From: Chrysoperla carnea
Taxonomy: Eukaryota > Arthropoda > Insecta > Neuroptera > Chrysopidae
Length of the DNA stretch: 64,000 nt
Direction of reading: 5' to 3'
Assembly: GCF_905475395.1 (NCBI RefSeq)
Contig: NC_058339.1
Coordinates: forward strand, 16,624,001 to 16,688,000
In this document: positions 37,401-48,215 of the stretch, piece by piece
Numbering within the stretch: the first letter of the stretch is position 1
Layout: the number at the start of each line of letters is the position of its first letter
Notes under the pieces: generated by a model
The model's database searches: none
What the model was told of the DNA's origin: nothing
What the model saw: only the letters and a program-made list of their open reading frames with translations
Program-made: the position numbers and the translations under genes

Positions 37401-40400
37401 TCAAGTACGTCAATTGTTGATGAAAATAGCAGCGAATCTTCATCACGTCCTCGTAAAAGAAGAAGATTTCAAGGAGTTGTCAATGAGATTCGACCATATT
37501 ACAAACAACCTGCACAAGGTATGACTTTGATTTCCGCCAGTGCCATTGAACAGTTTATTAGTGAATGTAAATATGCTACAAACATTGCAATTGATAAAGA
37601 CTTAATGTGGATTATTTCATTATCACGTTTCAATTCAACTCCAATGTGGTTGACTTATAATTGCAACCTGTCTTCAGACAATAGTAAAATTCAGACTATT
37701 GAATATTTGTCTCCAATTAATGCGTCTCCAACGTCGGACTCTGTTGTTCAGAAAACTCTGGAGATAACAAGTGAGATTGCCAATAACTGTAAACAACAAA
37801 ATATTATTGTCACGTATGATTTAGCAATAGCTAAAATCGCTTGGCAAATTCAAGAAAAATTAAGACCTAAATTTGATAATATTTTCGTAAATATGGGTGC
37901 ATTCCACACACAAATTGCATTCTTCAGAGCTCTGGGAAAATACATCGATTCTAGCGGATTGGTTGACATCTTAATTAAAGCAGAAGTACTTGGCGTAGGT
38001 TCAACAAACAATTTTATTGACAGCAAACACTTTAATCGTTGCAGACGACTTCATCCGTTGATTTCTGCCGCTTTGCAGATACTGCATTTCAAACAGTATT
38101 TATTACAACTAGAAGGTAGTGCTGAAGTGTCTCGTGGAAATTCATCACAAAGTGAAAGTGAACCTGACGCGCTAGATGAAAACTTATTACCAATAGAATT
38201 TGATCCAAATACATTTGATGATGATTTATTAGAGTTTATAAACAATTCGTCTAACCATATTTCACCTGATGACAACGAACCAATGATTTTACCGAATTCC
38301 TTACAAAAAATAGTTAATGGCTATAAACAATTTTGCTTAATAACTTTATCAGGTGGTCACGGGAAAACAGCTCAATATTTTTTTCAATATACACAATTTG
38401 TCAACTTGTTCTTGAGATTTTCGAGAAGTATCCGCTCTAGTGATTATGAACTATATTTGGATTCTATTTTCGACATGTGTGATTTGTTTTTCGCATTAAA
38501 TCAACCAAATTACGCAAGATATTCGACTTTATATTTAAACAATTTAATGAAATTGAAAATCGAGCAATCACCTCTTCTTTCTGACTTTCGACGTGGAGCT
38601 TTTGGTATCAGACGTACAACCGCAAAGTTTGCAAGATCACCTGTAGATTTGTCATTAGAACAGACTATCAACGCTGACGCTGGTAATACATTGACTGGTA
38701 TTACTCACTTTACGAATTCCATAAGTGCTAGACAAAAATGGGCTCTTAGTCACAGTATGAGGACTAAGATTTTAACAGCAGTCAAAAAAGAAACAGGATT
38801 ATTGCACGAAGATGATACGTCCCAATGTTTACAACAACATCAAATTAAAAAAGATAAACTCGATTTAAACCAAATAATATCAGTATTTAATAACTCAATA
38901 AATCCCTTTAATAAAAATATAGATGAAAATTCGCTGTTCAACATTTCGACTGGCAAAGCAGCATCTCAACCTGTGGCTGACTTTCTTCTTAACATTATAT
39001 CAATTGGCAAGAAACAAAAAATGGAATTTATATCAGAATGTGTTGAAGAACCTGGGAGATTCGTGAAATCCATTCGTAGAAATAACATTTTAAATTTTGC
39101 ATCTGACTGCGTTAAAAAAACTCAAAAAAGTAGAGACGGAAGCAAACGCATTCTTCTGAAAATGGAACGAGATGTGTTTGGACGGCTATTAGCAATAGGA
39201 TTAAAAAAAAAAGTTGATCTTGAATATTGTTTAACCTTTCCTCTTGCACCTGCACCTCCAGCTCTTTTTCAATGTTCTGGTGAAATGTTCAAAACGACGA
39301 AGTCTAAATTAGCTGATCACTTGAAATCACAAATAAAGCTAACTAATCCTCCACCAATTGATATAGAAGTGATTGATGGTTTTTACTTTTTACATCTCAT
39401 TGGATTTTCCTTGCCTCAGATGTTTGGAAAATTAGCTGAGTCTATTTTAATAAAACTTTGCTCAACAAGTGCTCATGAAGTACATATTATTTTTGACAAA
39501 TATATAGTGCCTTCGATAAAAGATTGCGAACGGGAAAATCGATCAGCGATCAACATTCCATACACTATCAACGGCCCTCTTCAACCTCGACCCAATAATT
39601 TTCTCGAAAGCCTCAAAAACCGTTATTTCAAAGAGGCACTCATTAATTTTTTAGCTACTTACTGGGAAAATGATTGTAATGCAACGACATTACTCAATAA
39701 AAAAGTCTTCATAACCGTTGAAGAACAGTGTTTCTCTTATAAATCAGATGGAAACTGTGTAATAAAAACAGAAGAAATTGATTTTAATTGTCAACATGAA
39801 GAGGCTGACACGAGAATAATGTTTCACATAAGTAAAGTGCCTCCAAACTCAAAAATTTTAGTCAAAGCTAACGATACTGATGTGCTCATCATTTTGTTGG
39901 GGAATATTCACAAAGTACCTGATATAGAAATTTGGATGGCTGGAACAACTAAAAAAAATGCAACTAATCAGAGTTGCATAAATTGTACACAATTAGCATT
40001 GAAACTGGGTTCAGAATTATGTCGTGCTCTACCAGCATTCCATGCTTTTACTGGTTGTGATTTCACAGCTGCGTTTTATAACAAAGGCAAAGTCAGACCA
40101 TTTAAATTATTTGCAAAAAATAAAAATTTTCAAACAATTTTTCAAGCACTCACCAATGAAACCGACGTATTTGATGAAGAAAAAATTAGTATCGTGCAAG
40201 AATTTACTTCCCTCATATACGGTGTCAAGAAATGCTCGAGTGTAAATGACGCTAGATATCAATTATTTCAAACAAAATATTCGGCAACGAAAAGTACTGA
40301 AAAATTTTTAAAAAATGTCACGACCTTTGACTCAAAAATGATTCCACCTTGCTGGCGGTCATTAAAACAAAAAATGTTGAGGACTATTTTTGTCAACTCA

Positions 40401-40715
40401 ATGTGGACGAACGCAACGGATCCATGTTGTGTAAACTTGAATCCTGAAGACTGCGGCTGGAAGTTAATTGAAAATACTTTACAACCAACATGGTTCATTG
40501 GTGACCCCACCCCAATGACAGTTGAAGATATTTTATCAGAACCAAATCATAACTTCGAAGACTTCGAGAGTAATTCTTCTGACGAAAACTTCCTTTTAGA
40601 TAAAATAGATTCAATCTCAGAAGACGAAGAAGAAGATGGTTATGATAATAATAATGATGAAAAAGAAGAAAATGAAAAAGAAGACGAAGAAGAGGACGAA
40701 GAGCAAGAAAATTGA
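34413..40715 (+). CDS. Transposon protein: zinc fingers plus XPG/PIN-like nuclease region, 1,651 aa
   Basis: Exons 34,413-34,652, 34,732-34,860 and 36,129-40,715 join in phase 0 at GT/AG junctions (CT|GTAAGT, TATAG|GA, GAG|GTATGT, TTTCAG|GA). The ATG at 34,413 is the first in frame and opens a zinc-finger-like motif C4-x2-C7...H54-x2-C57. A second, similar one is C155-x2-C158...H210-x2-C213. A basic cluster RPRKRRR (563-569) is a likely nuclear signal. FDNFD (D500), VTYD (D687) and GAFH (713-716) are blocks I associate with a widespread uncharacterised animal transposon-protein family; D500/D687 could be RNase-H-like metal ligands (speculative). Near the C-terminus, EEADTR (1347-1352), NDTDVLIILLG (D1372, D1374) and FTGCDF (D1434) match the order of acidic motifs in XPG/FEN1 PIN-like nucleases. 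The last ~50 residues are almost all acidic. Presumably the transposase; the family is not named with certainty. Confidence 0.8.
34861..36128 (+). other. Second intron of the transposon gene
   Basis: 1,268 bp between GTATGT and TATTTCAG. Contains a small inverted pair (TATGTTTTACTGTTTTA near 35,178 against TAAAACAGTAAAACCAAAAC near 35,265). No additional exon is needed to keep the frame. The minus-strand ORF inside is incidental. Confidence 0.6.
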
Positions 40716-40779
40716 TATATATATATATAATTTTTCATAACAATTTTTGTGTTGTAAAAGTAATATTATATATTTTTTT

Positions 40780-40785
40780 AATAAA
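40780..40785 (+). terminator. Polyadenylation signal of the transposon gene
   Basis: AATAAA 65 bp past the TGA stop, still 348 bp before the right TIR; the natural end for the transposon transcript. Confidence 0.6.
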
Positions 40786-41133
40786 AGCACCTCATTCTAC
40801 AATATTTATCAAACTCGATTATTAGAAAAACCTTAATATAATACCTTCATTGACCAATAGTTATAAGTTCGTATTTAATTATATAATACTGTACTTTTAA
40901 AAATAATAATTTAGACAAGCTTATTGATATTTAAAACAATATTTAGTAAAGACTCATTCGTTTAAGAGACTAAAGTCTATGAGAATAAAGTGATTAATTA
41001 TTAAAATGAAACATGGGTTTATCTTAATACAGTTTTCTGTATGGATTTCATTTCCTCAAAAATCATTATTTCACAGATATAAAACTCGAATAAAAATAAA
41101 TTTTAACTCTGATTCATCATATTTCTCTTCACA

Positions 41134-41775
41134 ACCCAAAGTAACACGCGCATTCCGCCTCTCTTGTTTGCAGTCCTCCAGCGTAGGAGACATAAATTCA
41201 AATGATGGCAACCCCTACTTGCGGCCATTATTTTTCAGGCAACCATGTGTTATCGTATAGAGAAATAAATAAACTTTAATTTCATATATAATTGAAGTGA
41301 AAAACACGTAAGTGCAAATAATCAACAGTAATAGGAGACATAAATTCAAATGATGGCAACCCCTACTTGCGGCCATTATTTTTCAGGCAACCATGTGTTA
41401 TCGTATAGAGAAATAAATAAACTTTAATTTCATATATAATTGAAGTGAAAAACACGTAAGTGCAAATAATCAACAGTAATATACCTGTTCACACCTGGCA
41501 ACCCACAGGTTGCGGCCGACTGAGAGCTGGCAACCCTTTTTATTTGTATTTCTCCCATCATTTGCTTTTAAATAACATTGGATTTACGTAAAAAACATGT
41601 ACATGCAATTTATCAACAGAAATCAATTTTAAAAAATTTAATTAAAAATATTTGCGGCCAAATTTTGATAGGCAACCCTGCCGTAATCTGTTCTGCTATT
41701 ACTTAACATTCATAAAAATTAAGTTTTATCAAAAAAACAGATACATGCAGATTTTTGCAGCGGGATCTTAGACTA
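41134..41775 (-). repeat. Right TIR
   Basis: Reverse complement of the left TIR, including the 148-bp tandem duplication and all GGTTGCC/GGCCGCAA motifs at equal distances from the terminus. The ORF at 41,006-41,260 reads into it and is not a gene. Confidence 0.85.
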
Positions 41776-41781
41776 ATAGCA

Positions 41782-43609
41782 GTGTGTTTTTGTGTGTAAA
41801 GTGTGTGATTCCTATCCTTCTATATGCTATATGCTATGCTGCTGTGTTGTGTTGTGTTGTGCTGTGTATAATGTATATGTGTGTTTTGCTCTGTTTGTTT
41901 CTTGTGTGCTGCACAAAACTATAACTTCTCATATTATTTATTATTATATTTTTAAATTCCATAGTACAAAATTATTATGTAATATTTTTATTTACACTTT
42001 TTGGTGTATTATTAACAAATTTGGAAGAAAAAATGCTTTCGATTGGTTAAGATGCGCCTAGACCACTGAACCAATTCTTAAGAAACATTATTCTTCCGAC
42101 TATACAACTTCGAAGCTCCTTTCCCATAAACCCTAATAATCGTCAAATTAATTTTCTTAACGTTTTAATTTTAAGTTTAGCTTTTTGTTCAAATATGTAT
42201 AGCGCTTAGGACGTAAAAGTTTTGTTTGAGCTCATAAATTAGAAATATCAGGTGAATTGGATCTTGGTCCATAGGACCCATATTGTAAAACGTAAGAGAT
42301 AGAACAAAAGTTTAAATATAAAAAAGGTTTCTATTAAAAAAAAGAAATTATGTTTGAAGCATTTTTTCGTAAACATCATTGTTTACCCGTCGCGTCAGGA
42401 CAAAAATTAGGCTACAATATAAATTTTCCATTTTCTTCAAAACTATATAAGATAGAAGGTTGAAAATTTGTAGGTAGCTTCAAATAATTAGTCTATTGAT
42501 TATAATTTCATTCAAACCTGTCGGATAATATAAAGGATGGCTAAAAAAATGTGCATTTCAATAATCTGATGATTTAAGCGATACCCATAGAAATGAGAGG
42601 CTTGCAGTTACCCGTAGTAACTTGAGCGTGATCAAATTTTTTTCAGCTTATTGAAACATATATTTTTTAGCATGTAATTAACCTATCATATCTTAATCTG
42701 TCTTAATCTATAGCAATTTCTTTTTAATTAATCTGATCGTCTGCCCTACACGTGCCCCCCATTTTTAGGGCTAATGTTTCTTGGAGATACTAAAGAAGGT
42801 CCAAGAAACCCCTCATATGTTAATCTGACGTGCTCGAGCTACTACACAAATCCCTTCTTGTGCTTCCCTATTATAGCCATTAAATTAATCTTAAAATTAA
42901 ACTTAAAAAATAAAAAACATAAACATAAAAATTTCATGGCTTACCAGAATAATTAATTATTCACTTAATTAACCAACTATTATTAAGTTAATTAAACTCC
43001 TTGCTTGACTATTATCTTCGGAGATATGATAGTACACATTACTCCTTAATTATTGGGCTTTATATAAAAGTATATAAGGCACTTTTGGCATAAAATTGTC
43101 CAAAGAATGCGCTTTTAAGCTATGCCCATTAAGGCACGGACACTCTATATATGACATTAAAGCAAACATTACACAAATCAATGAGAAAGGATAGAAAGAC
43201 ATTTAAAGAAACATATAATTCGAAGTAGTTGGTGTATGATCATCGACATTGGTCGCAAAATGAGACAAGTGAAAATAGTTTGTCAAAACGAAGTGTATAC
43301 CACATACACCACTACTACTGCTGTCAACATCTTGTTCACCAGGATATGTCAACATAGTCAATTTCTTCATCCTTCTTCATCGTTCGCTCTGTTTTATTTA
43401 TTCTTTTTATATTCTTTTACCTATTTGTTATTATACAGTTTATTTTTGATATTATATTTCCTCATGAATGAGATTTATGATTTTTATAACTTATATATGC
43501 ATAAAGAAAATTTATCTAAAAAATAAATCTAATTTTACATAATTTTTACATATTTTGTATGTACTATGTTGTCGTTACTGATGAGGTTCTTTAAAAAAAG
43601 TTAATTGTG
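41782..43609. other. Intergenic with a family A fragment
   Basis: 41,780-41,900 is TG-rich (GTGTTGTGTTGTGTTGTGCT). 42,190-42,400 is an internal, plus-oriented fragment of family A (TTGGTCCATAGGACCCATAT; AAACATCATTGTTTACCCGT). Nothing else recognised; the 96-aa ORF at 43,236 is Phe/Leu/Tyr-rich and unsupported. Confidence 0.4.
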
Positions 43610-44735
43610 TTAATCGTTCATCGGATCAAATTTGCCCGTCTTATCAAAAATATCTAACTATTTAACTTTATGACGTCATCAGAATCCAAAAAATTTAATT
43701 TTGCTCTATCACATCCAAATTTTACCAATTTTGATAAATCAAGTGTGTAATTCTACTAAATTTGGGTCATACTTTTCAAATTTCTGGTCAAAATTAACCT
43801 AGCTATAATTGGTTTTCAGAATGTGGAATCGTGGTCCCAAAATTAAGCATATTAGTGATCACAGCGGCAAAGAATGATCCAAAATTAGTGGGTTTCAAAA
43901 AAAATTCCAATAAAATCGGATAAAATTTGGCTGTGTTACCAAAAAAATCGAATTTTTTAACTTGATGACGTCATCAAAATCCAAAAAATTTAATTTTGCT
44001 CTATCTCATCCAAATTTTATCCAATTTTGATAAACCAAGGAGGTAATCCTACTAAATTTGGGCCATACTTTACAAATTTGTGGTCAAAATTAACCTAGCT
44101 CTAATCGATTTCAAGAATGTGAGGTCTTGATCCCGGAATGAAGCAGATAAGTGATAGCTAGCGAAAAATTGACATCATAGCTGAAAAGAATGACCCAAAA
44201 TTAGTGGGTTTCAAAAAAAATTCCAATAAGATCGGATAAAATTTGCCTCTGTGATCGAAAAAGTCGAATTTTTTAACTTGATGACGTCATCAAAAACTAA
44301 AAAATTTAATTTTGCTCTATCTCATTCAAATTTAATCCAATTTTGATAAACCAAGTATGTAAACCTACTAAATTTGGGCCATACTTTACAAATTTGTGGT
44401 CAAAATTAACCTAGCTCTAATCGATTTCAAGAATGTGAGGTCTTGATCCCGGAATGAAGCAGATGAGTGATAGCTAGCGAAAAATTGACATCACAGCTGA
44501 AAAGAATGACCCCATATTAGTGGGTTTAAAAAAAAATTCCAATAAGATCGGATCAAATTTTCCTGTGTTACCAAAAAAATCGAATTTTTTAACTTTGTGA
44601 CGTCATCAGAAACCAAAAAATTTAATTTTGCTCTATCTCATCCAAATTTTACCCAATTTTGATAAACCAAGTATGTAATCCTACTAAATTTGGATAATAC
44701 TTTTCAAATTAACCTATACTATTCGAAATTAACGT
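43610..44735 (+). repeat. Satellite array, ~295-316-bp monomers
   Basis: TGACGTCATC recurs at 43,671, 43,966, 44,282 and 44,598, i.e. spacings of 295, 316 and 316 bp. Each monomer also has AATTTAATTTTGCTCTATC, TCCTACTAAATTTGGG, AAAATTAACCTAGCTCTAAT and AATTAGTGGGTTT blocks. It is the same family as 1-420 (reversed) and 54,192-54,930. No coding potential. Confidence 0.9.
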
Positions 44736-45394
44736 AGCTCTAATAAGTTTTTATTGATTTCTGTAAAATTAAAATTGTGTAACTTATAAGGTTTTTGAAA
44801 TAATCGATACAATTTTACCGATAGCTGTACTTAGTTCTAAACTCTATGTTTAAGTTCGAAAAGTATATACTTTTATATAAATCTGTAAATATTTAAGTTT
44901 TTTTTTATAATTTAATATACGGGATCCTATTTTAAAAGGAAGGAAACTTGAACGGTAAGTGAAGATTTACTATTTGTTTTAAAGTATCATCGGATGGATG
45001 CAACTGAGATTGTTGTTGTCAATCGTTCGTTTCTTGTTGTTTTATTTACACACCGTGAGTAACAAGCAACACAACCAAGAAGTACGTCTAGAGCACAGAA
45101 TGGTCCAAAAGCAAGCGCGCGCTTAAGCGGTTCGTTTTGTAATGAAGTAAGTGTCCACAAGGAATTAATTTTATTATTTTAACAAGGAATTAATTTTAAT
45201 TTTTTTTCCTTTATTAATTTATTTAGGAAGCAATGTATCAAAGACAGGTGGACCGGACGGAGATGTCGCAATCAAAGAAAAAAGATCAAAAGAGCATTTG
45301 CATAACTTGCACCTATTTGTTGATCAAGTCTAATAAGAAGAAAAACTAAATCAAAAATTTTTAAAACAAGTTTACAAGTAAATTACAAGTTTTT
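44736..45394. other. Intergenic, nothing certain
   Basis: A somewhat GC-richer part at 45,050-45,300 may be the 5' side of the LINE fragment that follows, but the reading frames are broken and I cannot align it to a known domain. Confidence 0.3.
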
Positions 45395-45752
45395 ATCAAC
45401 AAATGTCTTCGAAGGATTTTGAATATTCATTGGCATTACAGAATAACTAATGAAGAATTACTGAGAATAAAAAATCCAAATTCAGTAAATGAGACTATCA
45501 ATAAAAAAACGTTTGGTTGGATTGGCGATACGCCAAGAAGGACAAATTACACCATCAGTCGCCCAGCTCTCGAGTGGAACCCTCAGGAAGACAGGAAAAG
45601 GAATACCGAATACAACCTGGAAAAGATCGATCAACAAGGAAATCGAAGAAGAAGGCAAGAGCTTGGATGAAATCAAGCAGATGGCATAAAACCGTGTACG
45701 GTGGAAGGCGTTTGTGACGGCCCTATGTCTCCCATGGGAAAACAGAAACTAA
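45395..45752 (+). pseudogene. Decayed C-terminus of a non-LTR retrotransposon (LINE) polyprotein
   Basis: In the frame starting at 45,419 the text reads ITNEELL...TFGWIGDTPRRTN...ALEWNPQ. It then shifts near 45,590 to another frame with TTWKRSINKEIEEEGKSLDE, IKQMA, a stop at 45,687 and NRVRWKAFVTALC. This order (IS/TNEEL, W-IGHTLR, ALxWNPQGKRxRGRPxxTWRR, W...ALC) is the familiar tail of LINE endonuclease/reverse-transcriptase proteins. One frameshift and one stop make it non-functional, and the reverse transcriptase core is absent. The clade is not determined. Confidence 0.7.
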
Positions 45753-45894
45753 TTGAATTGATTATTACTTATTGTTGTTGTTTACTTATAACTTTGTATA
45801 CGATATTTACATCATGGTCTATTCGATTATTTTTGATGTAATATGCTACATACAGGCGTAAACTAAATATTGACAAATATCTTGTCTAGTAATC
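45753..45894. other. Possible LINE 3' untranslated remnant
   Basis: Short AT-rich stretch between the LINE pseudogene stop and the hairpin; no independent feature. Confidence 0.25.
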
Positions 45895-46013
45895 TTAATT
45901 AAAGAGAATTGAAAAAAATACACTCAAACCAGGACGCGAACCCAAGCATGAATCCAAGAAGACCGGGTTCGAGTCCTGGTTTGAGTGTATTTTTTTCAAT
46001 TCTCTTTAATTAA
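45895..46013. repeat. Near-perfect hairpin with tRNA box B-like arms
   Basis: The 49-nt arms (45,895-45,943 and 45,965-46,013) pair at 48 of 49 positions around a 21-nt loop. The right arm contains GGGTTCGAGTCCTGG, matching the T-arm/box B of tRNAs and tRNA-derived SINEs. The left arm holds its mirror with one change. No box A is present. It looks like two SINE or tRNA 3' ends joined head-to-head. Confidence 0.9.
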
Positions 46014-46589
46014 TTGAATTTAAATTTGTCTTTACCTAACTGTCAAATATTTTTCCCTAACATACTTGGCTTCGGATACCTTTGAAGTTTTATTTTCGTC
46101 TCACATGTTTAAATAAAGTTGGCTATACGAGTTCACACATACTTAAGTTTGCAATTCAGGTTGTTTACGATCAGGTAAAAGCAAATTCAAACTATATAGA
46201 TTCTAAATTCTAATTCCCTGTGACATTTGAGCCACCGTGTATAACATAAATCTTACATTTATATGATGTATATTTTATTGTTTACAAATATGGCTGGCGA
46301 AAATAAATAGAAATAATAACATTGTAAACATTTATAAAAAGAAGAAGATTATTATGTATTAGAACAAAAAATGTAAACCTAGAGCCCAAGGTACATTTCG
46401 ATTACTCATCTTAAGAAGAACAGAAAATTGATAAGCAGCTATCAAGGTCGTGCCAAACGAGTATTTGCTCTACGAATATTCTCATACCCGGATACAGCTC
46501 TTTTAGAAATTCCCAATTGAGCCACAATCATATTTCATAATTCATGAGAAAAGAATGCCATGAATTGTTTGATATTTACTATTCATTTT
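46014..46589. other. Intergenic, nothing recognised
   Basis: AT-rich, no supported feature. Confidence 0.3.
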
Positions 46590-46795
46590 ACTATGCAGTA
46601 AAATTCCAGGTTAAATTTAATTTTTTTTTAAATATATCTTTATAAATTATAGCCTATGTGTTATTCTAATGTATGAGCTATATTTTTGTACAGTTTCATT
46701 CAAATCCATTCGGTAGTCTTTGCGTGTTAGTGTAACAAACAAATAAACAAACAAACATCCTTACTTTCACATTTATAATATATAGAGATCAAATT
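46590..46795 (+). repeat. LINE 3'-UTR-like fragment
   Basis: ATAGCCTATGTGTTATTCTA, CATTCGGTAGTCTTTGCGTG, AACAAACAAATAAACAAACA and TTTCACATTTATAATATATA form the kind of 3' tail I know from RTE-type LINEs in arthropods. A short piece of the same end is at about 56,252-56,282. No coding sequence attached. Confidence 0.5.
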
Positions 46796-47050
46796 ATAAC
46801 AAATATGAAATATCCCTGCAACGGGTTTCCTAAAAAAATCGGGTCAAAAGTCAAGTTTTCGAGTTTTGGTCAATTCAAAAGTATAAAGCATAACGAATAT
46901 CAAATTATCAACAGTTGCAGTATGGTTGCAACAACATACAATGACTGAATATAAAATATGTTTTCTATGACTGTTTTAAGTGATATCACTCAACAATAAT
47001 AATATCCAATTTTCTGTAAATAGAACATCTAGTTGTTCTTGTATAGTAAG

Positions 47051-47535
47051 GTAAGATGTAGTACCTAAATTCAAATGCTATTTTATCAGAATACAGGTAG
47101 TCTGAAGACTAGTTGTCAATGTGGCTTTAATTAATTTATATTTAACTATACATAGCTTTTCAAAATTAAAAAAAGTTTTCTTGGCGAAGTTATATATTAT
47201 TTATGATAAAGAATTGAGTGAGATAAAATACAAAAATTGATATTTATTGTTTATTCAACAATCCAATTGGTAAGTAAGTTGTATTCCATTTTTAAAAATA
47301 ACGTTAAATTTTGACGTCGTAAGTTTCAAATATGCGAAGTGAAAATGTACCTTCATACTTTGAATGATCTAAGTTACACACGATGTTGAATCATGGTTCA
47401 CATGTATTTATCGAGAGCTGTGAAATATTTAAATTGGCAAAAAATATATAGTGTTGAGAAATAACAGAGCTCTATAAGCAGGAGACAAGAGCTATAAACT
47501 AAATGACAATTTTGATTAAGGGTACTACAGCTTTC
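47051..47535. mobile_element. TIR element, copy 2
   Basis: The ends GTAAGATGTAGTACCTAAAT and GGGTACTACAGCTTT are imperfect inverted repeats. The interior shares ATAGTGTTGAG and GCTATAAACTAA with copy 1 (20,828-21,562) but lacks that copy's GC-richer insert. Non-coding. Confidence 0.55.
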
Positions 47536-47724
47536 CTACAGTACTCATAGATGTATGTATAATTGCATAGTTATATGATATCAACTAGCAACTATATATA
47601 TAGTTTTTCCTTTCATTCCAAAGTTATTTCAATCATTGACTTATAAAATTATAAATGATTGAATCAAAGAAATCAAAAACAAAAACAGACATATACAGCA
47701 AGAAAAGTTGTAGTTACATTTTCA

Positions 47725-48215
47725 TAAGACCGGTATTCGCGCCGTGCATGAGTATTATTTCAAGTGTTTCCATGGTAACCATACACTGCTTTATTTATAT
47801 AATTTTATGGATGGACATATAAGTCTATGGTTTGTATATATGGTTTATATTGAAAATTTAATACTATTTTGTAACAAATTTTATGCAACATGTTTAAATA
47901 ATGGGCCTTTGCACAAAAATTATTTATTTTTTCAAAAGACGTTCGTTATCGAGCATAAAGGAGACTACATGTCAAAAGTTGTTTTACAAGAACAAGATAG
48001 AAAAAATTATTTAATTGCTTATATCTTTTTTGTTTTTTAATAGATTTTAATTTTGATTTCAGATCTTTTCATATATTCTCGCACATTTTAACGAAAAATA
48101 CATTGAAATCGACATCAGGACATAGCCTTATTGTTATTTTTCAATAATTTTAACTTGACATTTACTATATCATTTTCATGTAAGCAATTGAAAATTAGCC
48201 ATATTTTAAATGAAA
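47725..48215 (+). repeat. Half copy of the 2.4-4.1-kb long-TIR element
   Basis: TATTCGCGCCGTGCATGAGT, CCATGGTAACCATACACTGC, TTTTATGGATGGAC and AACTTGACATTTACTATAT follow the order of that element's left arm. The AATTAGCCAT block ends the match and no right arm follows. The 98-aa ORF here lies inside the repeat and is not credited as a gene. Confidence 0.6.

Larger units (their letters stand above)
33635..41775 (+). mobile_element. Apparently intact ~8.1-kb DNA transposon with long TIRs
   Basis: Perfectly mirrored ends (TAGTCTAAGATCCCGCTGCA) delimit an element with TIRs of about 640 bp (33,635-34,270 and 41,134-41,775). By eye the outer ~605 bp of the two TIRs are identical in length and sequence. 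They diverge only in the last ~35 bp before the unique interior. The interior carries one three-exon gene with an open 1,651-codon frame and a downstream AATAAA. AATAGCA lies beside both ends (33,626-33,632 and 41,775-41,781), with three unmatched bases at the left junction, so a 6-7 bp target duplication is possible but not proven. Identical TIRs and an unbroken frame suggest recent transposition, or gene conversion of the ends. Confidence 0.85.

Noticed and set aside
47744-48040. 98-aa ORF as a gene
   Set aside because: Overlaps a half copy of the 2.4-4.1-kb repeat family; no motif.
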